The notes: a model not told the origin generated them from the sequence alone. Positions 26,284 through 34,880 are shown, counted from the stretch's first letter. The stretch is 60,182 nt of DNA from Sphingomonas sp. (GCA_017849555.1 JAFIGU010000119.1:1-60182); one strand, 5' to 3'. Numbers and translations: made by a program.

Positions 26284-26602
26284 ATTCGTCCTGGTATTGA
26301 AATATGAGGCAGAGCGCTTCCTCAGCGTCCAAAGCTGCGATTCGCTCTCGGCAAATGCAAGCGATCCCCACTGCCAAGAGCGGAAAATTCGGGGGACACT
26401 ACCGACACTTGATACGTGACATGAGCCTTGGCTTACCCGTGTGATCGTGCAACCAGTTGTTCTCGCTAGATACCGGATCGAGCTTTGGAAGTTTGGCTGT
26501 TTCCGCCAACTCGTAGACAACCGTACGTTTTCTAGACGATGCACCAAGCGCGCGGCGATACTCCTGAAAATATTATCACCTCTACTTAAAGGCGGCGCGC
26601 TC
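26284..26602. other. Upstream region of the autotransporter gene
   Basis: The minus frame stays open here, in phase with the autotransporter gene, but its composition is not protein-like. AT-rich segments around 26440-26590 suggest promoter sequence. Confidence 0.45.
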
Positions 26603-26949
26603 TCAATCATTCCAGAACGCCTGCTTCCCCTTCGCGGGCCGGAGCGCCCGCGACCGTTTGCCCACATCGCTTTGGAGCTTGTCGGCCATCCAGAGCAATC
26701 CGCCGAGGATGGTGGCGCGCTCAGCGCTAGCAAGGATGCGCCTGCCAGCATGGCGCCCGCCCGCGCAGGATCACAGGTTGCGCCCTTGGGGGCGACCGCG
26801 CGTTCTCCAGCGCGCATCACGCCGTTCGTGCAATGCTGGCATCGGCCATTGCCGCCGCATAGGTTGCACACACGCCCGTCGGCTTGAACCCCGGATCCGC
26901 TGCACCCGGCGCAGCGCGCGGAGCCATTACAATAATAACAGGTAGCCAT
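26603..26949 (-). pseudogene. DnaJ-like zinc-finger (CxxCxGxG) protein, apparently frameshifted
   Basis: The ATG at 26949 (AAGGG upstream) starts four Cys pairs (CYYCNGSARCAGCSGSG, CNLCGGNGRCQHC), a DnaJ-type zinc finger of ~43 residues. Around 26765 the protein-like frame changes: the -1 frame continues as RRILASAERATILGG, LLWMADKLQSDVGKRSR, and stops at 26603. Read this way the product is about 110 residues. In the original frame no stop occurs and translation would run into the autotransporter. I take it as a small broken gene; a sequencing error in the G/C-run near 26765 would also explain it. Confidence 0.4.
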
Positions 26950-27172
26950 CGCCTCGCCCTTTGATCATGAAACAACGCACGTCACCCAAGGCGACAGACG
27001 CGCAGTCGACTACGGTAACTAAGGGATGATGATGTGGTCGCGGTCGTCGGCGGTTCTTCAGCAATCGGCATTTACGGCCGTTTACCCGCCCCCTCCTTGC
27101 CGACATTTACACCCCCTGGAATCAAATCCATAAAACGAGGATCAAAATCGCGATTTTCGAGAGGGATGTCTC

Positions 27173-27191
27173 TCCTCGAAAACGAGGAGGC
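27173..27191. promoter_or_regulatory. Palindrome copy 1, possible LuxR-type box
   Basis: CTCCTCG-AAAA-CGAGGAG, an 18-bp palindrome preceded by TGTCT. A second copy with the same flanks is at 28272-28290. Its length and symmetry suit a LuxR-family binding site, and two LuxR genes flank this region. It could also be an RNA hairpin. Confidence 0.45.
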
Positions 27192-27271
27192 GAGCGCAAA
27201 AATCCGTGCGTTGATCGACGTTTCGCCCCCTCGCGCGTCGCCTGCGCGCCTCAGCCATACAGGCGAACGGA

Positions 27272-27964
27272 TCAGGCGGCTTTCTTCCGGGTCAAGAGGG
27301 ACGTCAGCACCGCCACCCAATCCCATTTGATCAAGGCCGTCGCAAGCGGCGCATAGGCCAGCGCGACGGCGGACATCGCGCCGGTGCTCTCCCAGAACGA
27401 ACGCGCCAGGCGCGCATAGCCGGCGGGCCATTCCGGCTCGGTGTCGGGTAGGAAAAGCCAGCGCCAGAGAAGGGCGATGGCAACGCCGAGCGGCACGCCG
27501 GCCATGCTAATGCCAAAACCAAGGGCTTTTCCGACATGGCGTTCGGCCCTGCCGGCGACGATCTGCACCGCCAGAATAACGCCGATGATGATGGGCCAAA
27601 GTGCATGGGCGATCAGATAGCCGCCCCATGCGATACGCAATTCAGCGTTTAGCGAGAAAAACCAGAACGGTGCGGCGCAAGGCAAAATCAAGACGGCGAA
27701 CATCGCGAAGCCCGCCAGCGGATACAGAATATCCTTGGTCCTGGCGCGCTCGTCGAGCCACGTGAACCAGCGGCGGGTGCTCTTCAGGGTTACTTCGAGT
27801 CGCGCATCACCGTCGGCGTCGACGACGATCGTCCACTTGGCGACGGTGAACTTGTCCGCAACGCCCGCGAGTTCAAGCGATGCGCCGACCTCGAAAGCCG
27901 AGGAAAAGCCGCTAGCATCCTGAGACCAGTCAGGCTTCTCCGCCTGCCTCAGAACGATGCGCAT
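27272..27964 (-). CDS. Membrane protein with four helices, unknown function
   Basis: 230 residues from ATG 27964 (GGAGGGAG at 6 bases). The N-terminal ~80 residues are soluble (a beta-rich stretch, WTIVVDADGDARLEVTLKS). Four hydrophobic helices follow (about 88-112, 118-140, 150-172 and 195-218). I do not recognise the family. It lies between the two LuxR genes and upstream of the autotransporter. Confidence 0.7.
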   Translation of the reverse strand: MRIVLRQAEKPDWSQDASGFSSAFEVGASLELAGVADKFTVAKWTIVVDADGDARLEVTLKSTRRWFTWLDERARTKDILYPLAGFAMFAVLILPCAAPFWFFSLNAELRIAWGGYLIAHALWPIIIGVILAVQIVAGRAERHVGKALGFGISMAGVPLGVAIALLWRWLFLPDTEPEWPAGYARLARSFWESTGAMSAVALAYAPLATALIKWDWVAVLTSLLTRKKAA

Positions 27965-28325
27965 AATGTGCTCCCTCCTCAAAAAGCGATCCTGAGCCCG
28001 ACTTGTCCGGCGTGGCTCGTCGAGGCGCCAAAGCGAGCGCGGCATGCTCTCGCGACCGAAGCCGCCAGCGGGTCAGCGAGCGCCGCCATCGAACAGAGCG
28101 CCGACGCTGCCAGCAGGACGGCGTCGGGCGCCCGCATGGCCCGAGCGTCTCTGCTTTCCCACTAGATCCGGACAGTCTTCGCCCTCCTCGATGTTTCGCA
28201 ACGCACGCTCCCAAAAATCAAACTCGCAAACAATCTCGGCTCAAAGTCGCGGGTTTTCAGCGCCGCGTCTCTCCTCGAACACGAGGAGGAGTGACAAAAA
28301 ACATCCCCGCCCGTTCCCTCGCGGA
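27965..28325. other. Intergenic stretch between membrane protein and second LuxR gene
   Basis: A 52-codon minus frame (28137 to 27979) ends in VGLRIAF, like the end of an outer-membrane barrel. The 24-bp sequence coding that end (27979-28002) recurs at 23128-23151. The palindrome at 28272-28290 is also here. I regard the frame as a remnant rather than a gene. Confidence 0.45.
28272..28290. promoter_or_regulatory. Palindrome copy 2, possible LuxR-type box
   Basis: CTCCTCG-AACA-CGAGGAG within a diverged ~60-bp repeat of 27125-27200 (shared TCAAA.TCGCG, TCTCTCCTCGAA and the A-run after it). Confidence 0.45.
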
Positions 28326-29030
28326 TTACGACAGTCCGCTTAGCACCAGGCGCGCGACCGCCTGCGAGCGCGTCCTAGCGCCCAGCTTGCGGCGGGCCTG
28401 ATCGATATGAGTCCTCGCTGTGGTCTGCGATACGCCGAGCAGGCGGGCGATCTGCAAATCCGTTTTGCCGGCCGCCACCCAGCGCAGGCATTCCAGCTCC
28501 CGATGGGTGAGCGTCGCCTGCGGATCGGTCACTGGCGCAAGACCAGTCAAAGCGCGGCAGCGTTCATGCGTCAGGAAAGCAAGCTGTTGCAGTTTGCCGC
28601 GCAGCGCGGGCGGCATGGGTTGCTCCTTGCCAGCCATGGTGACGATCGCGAAATAACCGCCCGGGCCGTGGATCGGCACCGACAGCCCGTCCGTCCAGCC
28701 CCATTCGACGACCGTATCCCAAATGTCCTGTTCGGCGCGCGACAGGGTGCGCTCGGCTTTCGCTTCCCGCCAGGTGAATGGCGCGATGCGCCGTCGCGCC
28801 TCGGCGACCCCATAGTCGGCGGCGACGAAATTGCGGTTGACATAGAGTTCGAGCCAGTCCGGCGGCCAGTCCTGGAAGAAGAAATGCGGCTCCGGGCCCT
28901 TGTCGGCCGGGAGGAAAGCGCCGCATGCGCTGGCGGTATAGCCGTGGGCTGCGATGCGCCGCTTAAACAAGGCTTTGACCGCATCGATCGTCGCGCACGC
29001 CTCAAGCGCGGCGGCAAACTCATCCTCCAT
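28326..29030 (-). CDS. LuxR-family regulator with autoinducer domain (solo 2)
   Basis: 234 residues, roughly 85% identical by eye to the product of 22295-22999 and of the same length. The ligand-pocket residues (DWLELYV, AADYGV, PFTW) and HTH (LTHRELECLRWVAAGKTDLQ) are conserved. The differences are scattered, with both copies apparently intact, so both may be active. Start at ATG 29030. Confidence 0.88.
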   Translation of the reverse strand: MEDEFAAALEACATIDAVKALFKRRIAAHGYTASACGAFLPADKGPEPHFFFQDWPPDWLELYVNRNFVAADYGVAEARRRIAPFTWREAKAERTLSRAEQDIWDTVVEWGWTDGLSVPIHGPGGYFAIVTMAGKEQPMPPALRGKLQQLAFLTHERCRALTGLAPVTDPQATLTHRELECLRWVAAGKTDLQIARLLGVSQTTARTHIDQARRKLGARTRSQAVARLVLSGLS

Positions 29031-29136
29031 TACCTAACCCCTACCTCCGCCGAATGGAGGAATGCGAAGATTACCAAAGCATGACGCGAGAACCGCCGGG
29101 ACACCTCAAGCGCATTAACTCGCGCCCGACATCGAA

Positions 29137-29562
29137 TCACGGGCCTGTCCCACGGTGTGCGAAACTCCTATTGACTTGATGGTTTAACCTCTTTTGGCGT
29201 CGCTGAGAGCGGTCGGGGAATTTGCGATCGTAGCTGACCGGCTTGCGAGCCTCCAATGCCTGACGGACGTAGTCGCGGATCGCTGTCCCTGCTTCAGAGA
29301 GCGGAATGAAAGGTTCGTCGGCGTCTTCCCGCGACGGCGCGTCGATCGCCGTATCGGGGATCCGGTGTCGCACCCACCGGCCTTCGCCGTCCATGATTAG
29401 GCGATTCCGGGTGACGAGGTGTTTGAGGCGATATTGGAGAGTGCGCGGCGGGACGGGGGTTTCCAGAGCGCGCAGAATCTCCGGCGCCAACAGACCATTG
29501 GGGCTGCGCCGCATGGCGTCTTCGATTGCTGCCGGAGCTATCTCTGGGACATGGTTTGCCAA
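29137..29562 (-). pseudogene. Truncated Fic-family protein, N-terminal HTH part
   Basis: 141 residues from TTG 29562 (GGAAGG at 8 bases). The first ~85 residues form a winged-helix (LLAPEILRALETPVPPRTLQ, YRLKHLVTRNRLI). The next part, IPLSEAGTAIRDYVRQALEA with RKPVSYDRKF, matches the linker just before the Fic domain of HTH-Fic proteins. After that the sequence (PDRSQRRQKRLNHQ) no longer resembles the family and stops. The Fic catalytic domain is therefore missing, with a break near 29216. This may mark a recombination end of the element. Confidence 0.55.
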
Positions 29563-29939
29563 AGCGGCCCTTCCTGCGCGTAGAATCTAGACGCAAGAAT
29601 GACGTGGATGGGCCCAAGAATCAAGATTATGCGCAAGAGTGAGGCTAGGCGCAATCATAGTTGCGCCGAGCTAGGGCACCGATCCGCACGACGTCTTTAT
29701 GCCCGGAGCCAGCGGTTACTACATTTAGGAGGGGGTTAGAGGGTTATTGCGTAGAAGTAGTTCTCATCATCACCCGGTGCGGCGCGCCATCTCAATACCG
29801 TTTAACCTTCGCACCATCGCTGGTCAGACGTCGCCACACGCATCAAATCTCGTAACAATGTCTCGCTAAACGCAACAGAATCTTCTTGCCAACGTCACCC
29901 CATAAACATAACATGTTAAGCGAATGGAGGCATATTCGC
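29563..29939. other. Boundary stretch between mobile element and catabolic cluster
   Basis: No gene seen. An inverted repeat GGCGCAA..TTGCGCC lies at about 29649-29669, and copies of CGCAAGA-N-TGA occur near 29591 and 29631, possible operators for the Fic-type HTH. The operator-like TAACATGTTA is at 29909-29918. GC content is lower than on either side. I found no tRNA or clear att repeat. Confidence 0.5.
29909..29918. promoter_or_regulatory. Operator-like palindrome TAACATGTTA before the TPP-enzyme gene
   Basis: The core of the palindrome AGATAACATGTTATCT (see 33171-33186 and 43549-43562), 22 bases before the start codon, in a position that would overlap transcription or translation start. 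Confidence 0.6.
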
Positions 29940-31625
29940 ATGAGTGGAACGATTGAAGCCGCCAAGCCCGGCGAGATGACCGGTGGGCAGGCGTTGGTTG
30001 CACAGTTGATCGTCGAGGGCGCGAAGGACATTTTCGCGATCCCCGGCATCCAGCTCGACTGGGCGGTGGACGCGATCCGCCAGCGCTCGAACGAGCTTCG
30101 GCTGATCGTCCCGCGCCACGAACAGGCGACTTCCTATATGGCGGACGGCTATGCCCGCACCACCGGCCGCGAGGCGGTGTGCATGGTCGTGCCGGGGCCG
30201 GGGATGCTCAACGCGCTTTCCGGCATCGCCACCGCTTATGCGTGCAACGCGCCGGTGCTGTTCATCGTCGGGCAGATCCCGAGCGACACGATCGGCGCGC
30301 ACCACGGCATGCTCCACGAAATCCCCGACCAGAGCGGGGTGCTCAAGGCGATGACCAAGTGGCACGGCATCGCCAAGACCCCGGCCGACATCCCCGGGCT
30401 GGTGCATGAAGCGTTCGTGCAGCTGCGCAGCGGCACCCCGCGCCCGGTCGCGCTCGAAGTGCCGCCCGATGTGCTCCAGTCGGCCGGGGTGGTGACCTTG
30501 CTGCCGCGCGCCGAGCGGGTGCGGCAGGCACCCGCCGCCGAGGCGATCGCGCAGGCGGCCGAGGCGCTCACCAAGGCGCGGCATCCGGTGATCTGCGCCG
30601 GCGGCGGCGCGGTGGCGAGCCAGGCGACCGCCGAGATCCAGGCGCTCGCCGAGCGGCTGCAGGCGCCGGTGGTGATGACCGAGGCGGGCCGCGGCTTGAT
30701 CGACGATCGCCACCCGCTCGCGCTGATCGGGCTCGGCGGGCGCGCGGTGCTGCCGCACGCCGATGTCGTGCTGGTCGCGGGCAGCCGCTTCCTCGACGGC
30801 ACCGCCACGCCGACCGACAAGCGCGACGGCGTGACCTATATCTATCTCAATACCGATCCCAACCATATGGGCGCGCCGCGCGCCGCGGGGATCGTGCTCG
30901 AGGGCGATGTGCAGGAAGGCGCGCGCGCGCTGCTCGCGGCGATCGGCACGGGCGAGGCGCCGGCGGCGACCGACCGTATCGCCAAGGTCAAGCAATGGTG
31001 CGCACAGCAGATCGAGGCGATCCGCCCGCAGCACGATTATGTCCAGGCGCTGCGCGGGACGATGGCCGATGACGATATCCTCGTCAGCGAGCTGACCCAG
31101 GTCGGCTATTATTCGAACATCGCCTTCCCGGTTTACGGGCCGCACCGCTTCATCACCCCGGGCTATCAGGGGACGCTGGGCTACGGCTTCAACACCGCGC
31201 TCGGCGCAGCGCACGGCAACCCCGACCGCCGCACCGTCTCGCTCAACGGCGACGGCGGGTTCAGCTGGGGGATGCAGGAGTTGGCGACCTTGGCGCGCGA
31301 CCAGTTCAACCTCTCGGCGGTGGTGTTCGTCGACGGCAAGTTCGGCAACGTCCAGCGCATCCAGCGCCGCGTGTTCGGCGCGGAATTCGGCACCGATGTC
31401 GCAAGCCCGGACTTTGCGCTGCTCGGCCAGGCTTACGGCCTGCCGACGGTGGTGACCGACTCCCCCGAGGGTCTCGCCGAGGCGCTGCGCGACGCCAAGC
31501 AGCGCGGCGGCCCGGCGCTGATTGCGGTGAAGGTGGGCGAGATGCCGAGCCCGTGGGCGCTGATCCACCCGTTCGTGCCCTCGCCGGTGCCGGTGCCGCC
31601 GAACCCGCTCGGCGAGCCCGCCTGA
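29940..31625 (+). CDS. Thiamine-diphosphate enzyme, acetolactate-synthase-like
   Basis: 561 residues, full length for the ALS/benzoylformate-decarboxylase superfamily. The activator Glu is in PRHEQATSYMADGYAR (residue ~55), and the ThDP/Mg motif starts LNGDGGFSWGMQ and ends with Asn ~30 residues later. Start ATG 29940 with GGAGG. It would cleave or join a 2-oxo acid. Its place in the aromatic cluster, together with an aminotransferase and aldehyde dehydrogenases, suggests an arylpyruvate-type decarboxylase or a carboligase acting on a ring-cleavage product. The substrate cannot be read from sequence. It converges on the MFS gene with a shared terminator. Confidence 0.85.
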   Translation: MSGTIEAAKPGEMTGGQALVAQLIVEGAKDIFAIPGIQLDWAVDAIRQRSNELRLIVPRHEQATSYMADGYARTTGREAVCMVVPGPGMLNALSGIATAYACNAPVLFIVGQIPSDTIGAHHGMLHEIPDQSGVLKAMTKWHGIAKTPADIPGLVHEAFVQLRSGTPRPVALEVPPDVLQSAGVVTLLPRAERVRQAPAAEAIAQAAEALTKARHPVICAGGGAVASQATAEIQALAERLQAPVVMTEAGRGLIDDRHPLALIGLGGRAVLPHADVVLVAGSRFLDGTATPTDKRDGVTYIYLNTDPNHMGAPRAAGIVLEGDVQEGARALLAAIGTGEAPAATDRIAKVKQWCAQQIEAIRPQHDYVQALRGTMADDDILVSELTQVGYYSNIAFPVYGPHRFITPGYQGTLGYGFNTALGAAHGNPDRRTVSLNGDGGFSWGMQELATLARDQFNLSAVVFVDGKFGNVQRIQRRVFGAEFGTDVASPDFALLGQAYGLPTVVTDSPEGLAEALRDAKQRGGPALIAVKVGEMPSPWALIHPFVPSPVPVPPNPLGEPA

Positions 31626-31644
31626 TCGCGCACCCCAGCGAACG

Positions 31645-31680
31645 AAAAGGCCCGATCCGGGATGCCGGATCGGGCCTTTT
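31645..31680. terminator. Bidirectional terminator
   Basis: A perfect 16-bp inverted repeat (AAAAGGCCCGATCCGG and its complement) with a 4-base loop, with A-run on one side and T-run on the other, serves the converging TPP-enzyme and MFS genes. Confidence 0.92.
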
Positions 31681-31693
31681 CTTTGTCTCTTAA

Positions 31694-31720
31694 CTCCCCT
31701 CCCTTGTGAAGGGAGGGGAG
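31694..31720. repeat. Extragenic palindrome, CTCCCCTCCCTT family
   Basis: 12-bp arms CTCCCCTCCCTT / AAGGGAGGGGAG around GTG. Relatives are at 43661-43773 and at the right edge (60164-60182). Confidence 0.8.
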
Positions 31721-31730
31721 CCAGAACGTT

Positions 31731-33089
31731 TCACCCCGCCTGCCCCGCCAGAAACCGCCGCCGCGCGCGCATCAGCATCACGCTGAGCCCCAGCGACACT
31801 GCCATGATCACCGGATAGCAAGCGACGATCGCCCAGACGATCCCGAGCCGCCCGCCGATCATCTCCTCCCCGACGAAGGCGAACACCGCCGACCCGATCG
31901 TTTGGCCGAGGAAATTCTGCGCGAGATTGAACAAGGCGACGATCTTGCCGATGTGGTTGCCCGGCGTGATCTCGGTGAGGATCGCGAACGCCGCGACCGG
32001 CATCGATCCGATCAGCAGATTGGCGAGCGCGAGGCAGATCCACACCCCCGTCGTCCCCTGCGCGAGGAACATCCCGACCACCGGCACGATCTGCAGCACC
32101 TGCAGCGCGATCGAGATCTTGAGGATCGCGTCGCGGTCGCCGGCGAGCGCGCGGCGGTCGATCACGAAGCCCGCGCCGAGCGCGCCGATCGCCGAGCAGA
32201 TCAGCGCGATCGTCCCCGCGGTCGGCCCGACCACCTCGGGCGGCAGGCCATGCTGGCGCTCGATCGCCGGGGCGAGCCACGCGCTCCACCCGGTATTGGC
32301 GAGCGACCACAGGATCATCGCGCTGAACAGCAGGACATAGAGCCCGGCATGGCCGCGCATATGGCGCAGCGACTCCTTGAAGCCCGCGTTTTCCGAGGCG
32401 TCGGTATCGACATCCACCCGGCGCGGCTCGCGGAACAGGAAGATCGCGAGGCCGAGGCACAGCCCGATCAGCCCCGGCACGACCATCGCGAACTGCCACG
32501 GCTCGATGCTGCCGAGGATCGGAATCCCGTGCGTCCCGCCCGATTTGGCGAAGCCGTAGAGCGCGCCGCCGATCACCAGCGCCAGCGCCGATCCGACCAA
32601 AGGCGCGGTGGTGTAAACCGCGAGCGGCCAGGCGCGGCGCTGCGGCGGGAAGCTGTCGCGGATCATCGACATCGCGCACGGCTGCAGCGCCGCCTCGCCC
32701 ACCCCCAGCCCCATGCGGCTGACGAACAACATGCGATAGGAGGAGGCGAAGCCGGAGAGCATCGTCATCCCCGACCAGCCGACCACCGCCGCGCCGAGCA
32801 CGGTACGGCGGTTGAAGCGATCGGCGGCGAACCCCATCGGGATGATCGCGAGGCTGTAGAGCGTTGCGAAGGCGGCGCCTTCGAGCAACGCGATCTGGAC
32901 GTCGCTGATCCCGAGCGAGGCGCGGATCGGATCGACCATCGATCGCATCATGTTGCGATCGATGAACGAGAGGACGAACAACAGGGTCAGATAGGAGAGC
33001 AGCAGCCACGGCCGGGAGCCACGCGGATAGGCGCTATCGTCGGCAGCGCTCCCGCCCGCGCCCGCGCGCCCGATCGCCATGCCTGCCAT
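31731..33089 (-). CDS. MFS transporter (aromatic acid type), copy 1
   Basis: 452 residues with 12 predicted helices and the MFS signature between helices 2 and 3 (GFAADRFNRRTVLG) plus a conserved RMGLGVGEAALQP in helix 5. This spinster/aromatic-acid-type carrier family is common in sphingomonad catabolic clusters. AGGAG precedes ATG 33089 by 7 bases. The perfect palindrome AGATAACATGTTATCT lies 82 bases upstream. Substrate is presumably the aromatic acid degraded by this cluster. Confidence 0.88.
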   Translation of the reverse strand: MAGMAIGRAGAGGSAADDSAYPRGSRPWLLLSYLTLLFVLSFIDRNMMRSMVDPIRASLGISDVQIALLEGAAFATLYSLAIIPMGFAADRFNRRTVLGAAVVGWSGMTMLSGFASSYRMLFVSRMGLGVGEAALQPCAMSMIRDSFPPQRRAWPLAVYTTAPLVGSALALVIGGALYGFAKSGGTHGIPILGSIEPWQFAMVVPGLIGLCLGLAIFLFREPRRVDVDTDASENAGFKESLRHMRGHAGLYVLLFSAMILWSLANTGWSAWLAPAIERQHGLPPEVVGPTAGTIALICSAIGALGAGFVIDRRALAGDRDAILKISIALQVLQIVPVVGMFLAQGTTGVWICLALANLLIGSMPVAAFAILTEITPGNHIGKIVALFNLAQNFLGQTIGSAVFAFVGEEMIGGRLGIVWAIVACYPVIMAVSLGLSVMLMRARRRFLAGQAG

Positions 33090-33170
33090 CCGCCCACTCC
33101 TGCCTCATCGCCCCGTACCGACGCAGCAAGCGCGGCACGATATACGCAACTTCGTCTCGTTATACGATAT

Positions 33171-33186
33171 AGATAACATGTTATCT
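33171..33186. promoter_or_regulatory. Perfect 16-bp operator-like palindrome
   Basis: AGATAACATGTTATCT, upstream of the MFS gene. The same 14-bp core precedes the TonB receptor gene and a 10-bp core precedes the TPP-enzyme gene. MarR proteins such as the one encoded next door bind palindromes of this size. Confidence 0.7.
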
Positions 33187-33237
33187 GTGCAAACGGTATC
33201 GGCATTTCCGAGGAGGTTGAGCGCGCTTCACCTCATC

Positions 33238-33331
33238 CGTCATTCCCGCGAAGGCGGGAATCCATTCTGGCTGGCCTCACGACTCTTGCCCCGGCCTGCG
33301 CGAATGGATTCCCGCCTCCGCGGGAATGACG
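33238..33331. repeat. Extragenic palindrome, GTCATTCCCGCGAAGG family, copy 1
   Basis: Arms CGTCATTCCCGCGAAGGCGG... and near-complement around a ~36-base centre. Copies 2 and 3 are at 46309-46404 and 52636-52729. Confidence 0.85.
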
Positions 33332-33352
33332 GTTAAGAGGAAAGCGCTTCCC

Positions 33353-33835
33353 TCAATCCCGCCCGCGCGCGGGCTCGTCCGGCGCGAACCCGCCGAGCGC
33401 GTCGCGGAACGCGGCGAGTTCGGCCATCAGCCGCTCCAGCCGCTCTTCGCCGAATGCCTTGCGGTAATTCTGCACCAGCACGCGGGTATGCTCGGCGGTG
33501 CGGTTGACCAGCGCACGCCCGGCGTCGCTGATCGCGATGATCGAGCGGCGCTTGTCCTGCGGATCGACATCGCGCGCGATCAGCCCGCGCTCGCCGAGCT
33601 CCTTGAGGATCCGCGTCACGCTCGGCCCGTGGAGCATCGCGCTCGCCGCGAGCGCCGCGATATCAAGCCGCCCCTCGTCGCTCAGCACGCGCAGCACGCG
33701 CCATTGCTGCTCGGTGACGTCAGCGGCGCGCAATTTGGGGCGGATGGGCGCCATCGTCGCCTCGCGCGCGGCGAGCAACAGACCGGCGATCGACTGCCGA
33801 TACGGCGGCAGGCCAGAGATTTCGTCGTCAGACAT
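33353..33835 (-). CDS. hpaR: MarR-family regulator, HpaR-like
   Basis: 160 residues from ATG 33835 (an in-frame ATG at 33853 is possible; neither has a strong ribosome site). Winged-helix core: VTEQQWRVLRVLSDEG and HGPSVTRILKELGERGLIAR. It fits the HpaR (homoprotocatechuate operon repressor) group better than other MarR proteins. It is the last gene of the six-gene minus-strand unit beginning with the Rieske gene at 40080. It is a candidate ligand for the AGATAACATGTTATCT sites and for the related sites at hpaE/hpaG. Confidence 0.8.
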   Translation of the reverse strand: MSDDEISGLPPYRQSIAGLLLAAREATMAPIRPKLRAADVTEQQWRVLRVLSDEGRLDIAALAASAMLHGPSVTRILKELGERGLIARDVDPQDKRRSIIAISDAGRALVNRTAEHTRVLVQNYRKAFGEERLERLMAELAAFRDALGGFAPDEPARGRD

Positions 33836-33876
33836 CGGCGACGTGCATCGCATAAACCGATCCGCGCGGCAAAACG

Positions 33877-34851
33877 TCAGCCTCCCTGCCCAACCAGTCG
33901 GTTGCGCAGCACCCCGATCCCTTCCACCTCGAGTTCGACGACATCGCCGTCGTCGAGGAAGGTCAGGCTTTCATAGCCGCAGCCGTCGCCGACGGTGCCC
34001 AGCCCGATCAGGTCGCCGGGATGCAGCGTTTCGTCGCGCGAGATATAGGCGATCGTCGCCGCGATCGAATGCTGCCCGCCGCCCGACGAGGTGCGCACCT
34101 TCTCCACCCCGTTGACGCGCGCGATCATCGTCAGCGCCTCTGGGTCGGCGATCTCGTCGGCGGTGACGATGCACGGGCCGATTACATTGCCGGTATCGAA
34201 ATCCTTGCCCTTGGCCGGGCCGAAGCGGAACTGTGTCTCACGCGACTGGATATCCCGCGCCGAAAAATCGTTGAAGATCGTATAGCCGAACACCGCGTCG
34301 AGCGCATTTTCCGGGGTGAGGTCGCGCGCGGGGCCGCCGATCACCACGCCGAGCTCCAGCTCGTAATCCATCAGCTTCGCCGCGCGGGGGCGGCTCACCT
34401 CCGCCTCGGGGCCGACGACGCTCATCGGATTGCCCTTGTAATAGAGCGGCTGCTCGTACCACACCGGCGGAATCTCGAACGCGCCGGCGGCGCGGAACTT
34501 CTCCAGCGTCGCAGCGGGATCGGGGGTGGCGCTGGCGCGAAGCTGCATCGCGGCGGCGATCGCCTGACGCACATGCTTCTCGTAATTGCCGCAATCGCGG
34601 ATCTGCGTCGGGCGCGGCAGCGGGGCGAGCAAGGTCACCTCGCCAAGCGCGATCGTGTCGCCCGCATCGGCGAGCGCCGCCGCGATCCGCGCCAGCCCGG
34701 CGCGACCGGCGGTAATTACCGCGAGCATGTCGCCCAGCATTTCACCGCCGTCGCGCGCGGTCGCCGCGGCGATATCGAACACGCGATCGTCGCCGACCAG
34801 CACGCCGGGGCGCGCTTGCCCCTCATGATTGCGGAAAGTCACCAGCTTCAT
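33877..34851 (-). CDS. FAH-family hydrolase/isomerase, copy 1
   Basis: 324 residues, start ATG 34851 with AGGGAG. The fumarylacetoacetase-type C-terminal fold shows the metal site EVSRPRAAKLMDYELELGVV (Glu residues) and the loop FNDFSARDIQSRETQ. Enzymes of this family hydrolyse or isomerise C-C bonds in ring-cleavage products. It is the fifth gene of the Rieske-FAH-dioxygenase-hydroxylase-FAH-marR unit, so it probably acts on the product of the dioxygenase at 36631. Confidence 0.87.
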   Translation of the reverse strand: MKLVTFRNHEGQARPGVLVGDDRVFDIAAATARDGGEMLGDMLAVITAGRAGLARIAAALADAGDTIALGEVTLLAPLPRPTQIRDCGNYEKHVRQAIAAAMQLRASATPDPAATLEKFRAAGAFEIPPVWYEQPLYYKGNPMSVVGPEAEVSRPRAAKLMDYELELGVVIGGPARDLTPENALDAVFGYTIFNDFSARDIQSRETQFRFGPAKGKDFDTGNVIGPCIVTADEIADPEALTMIARVNGVEKVRTSSGGGQHSIAATIAYISRDETLHPGDLIGLGTVGDGCGYESLTFLDDGDVVELEVEGIGVLRNRLVGQGG

Positions 34852-34880
34852 CGCTCGCTCCCTGGAACGGAAAACATAAA

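Noticed and set aside
27979..28137. 52-codon minus frame ending VGLRIAF
   Set aside because: Short, no ribosome site, and its end is a repeat also found at 23128-23151; better seen as a remnant.
29563..29939. tRNA or att site at the right end of the element
   Set aside because: Looked for cloverleaf arms and a direct repeat with the left part; none found, and the left end of the element is outside the window.
29916..31568. 550-codon open frame opposite the TPP-enzyme gene
   Set aside because: Complement of a high-GC gene; composition is Arg/His/Gly-rich, with no family resemblance, while the other strand encodes a full ThDP enzyme.
29940..31625. Calling the ThDP enzyme a biosynthetic acetolactate synthase
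   Set aside because: No regulatory small subunit and no branched-chain genes nearby; its position and operator tie it to aromatic catabolism.
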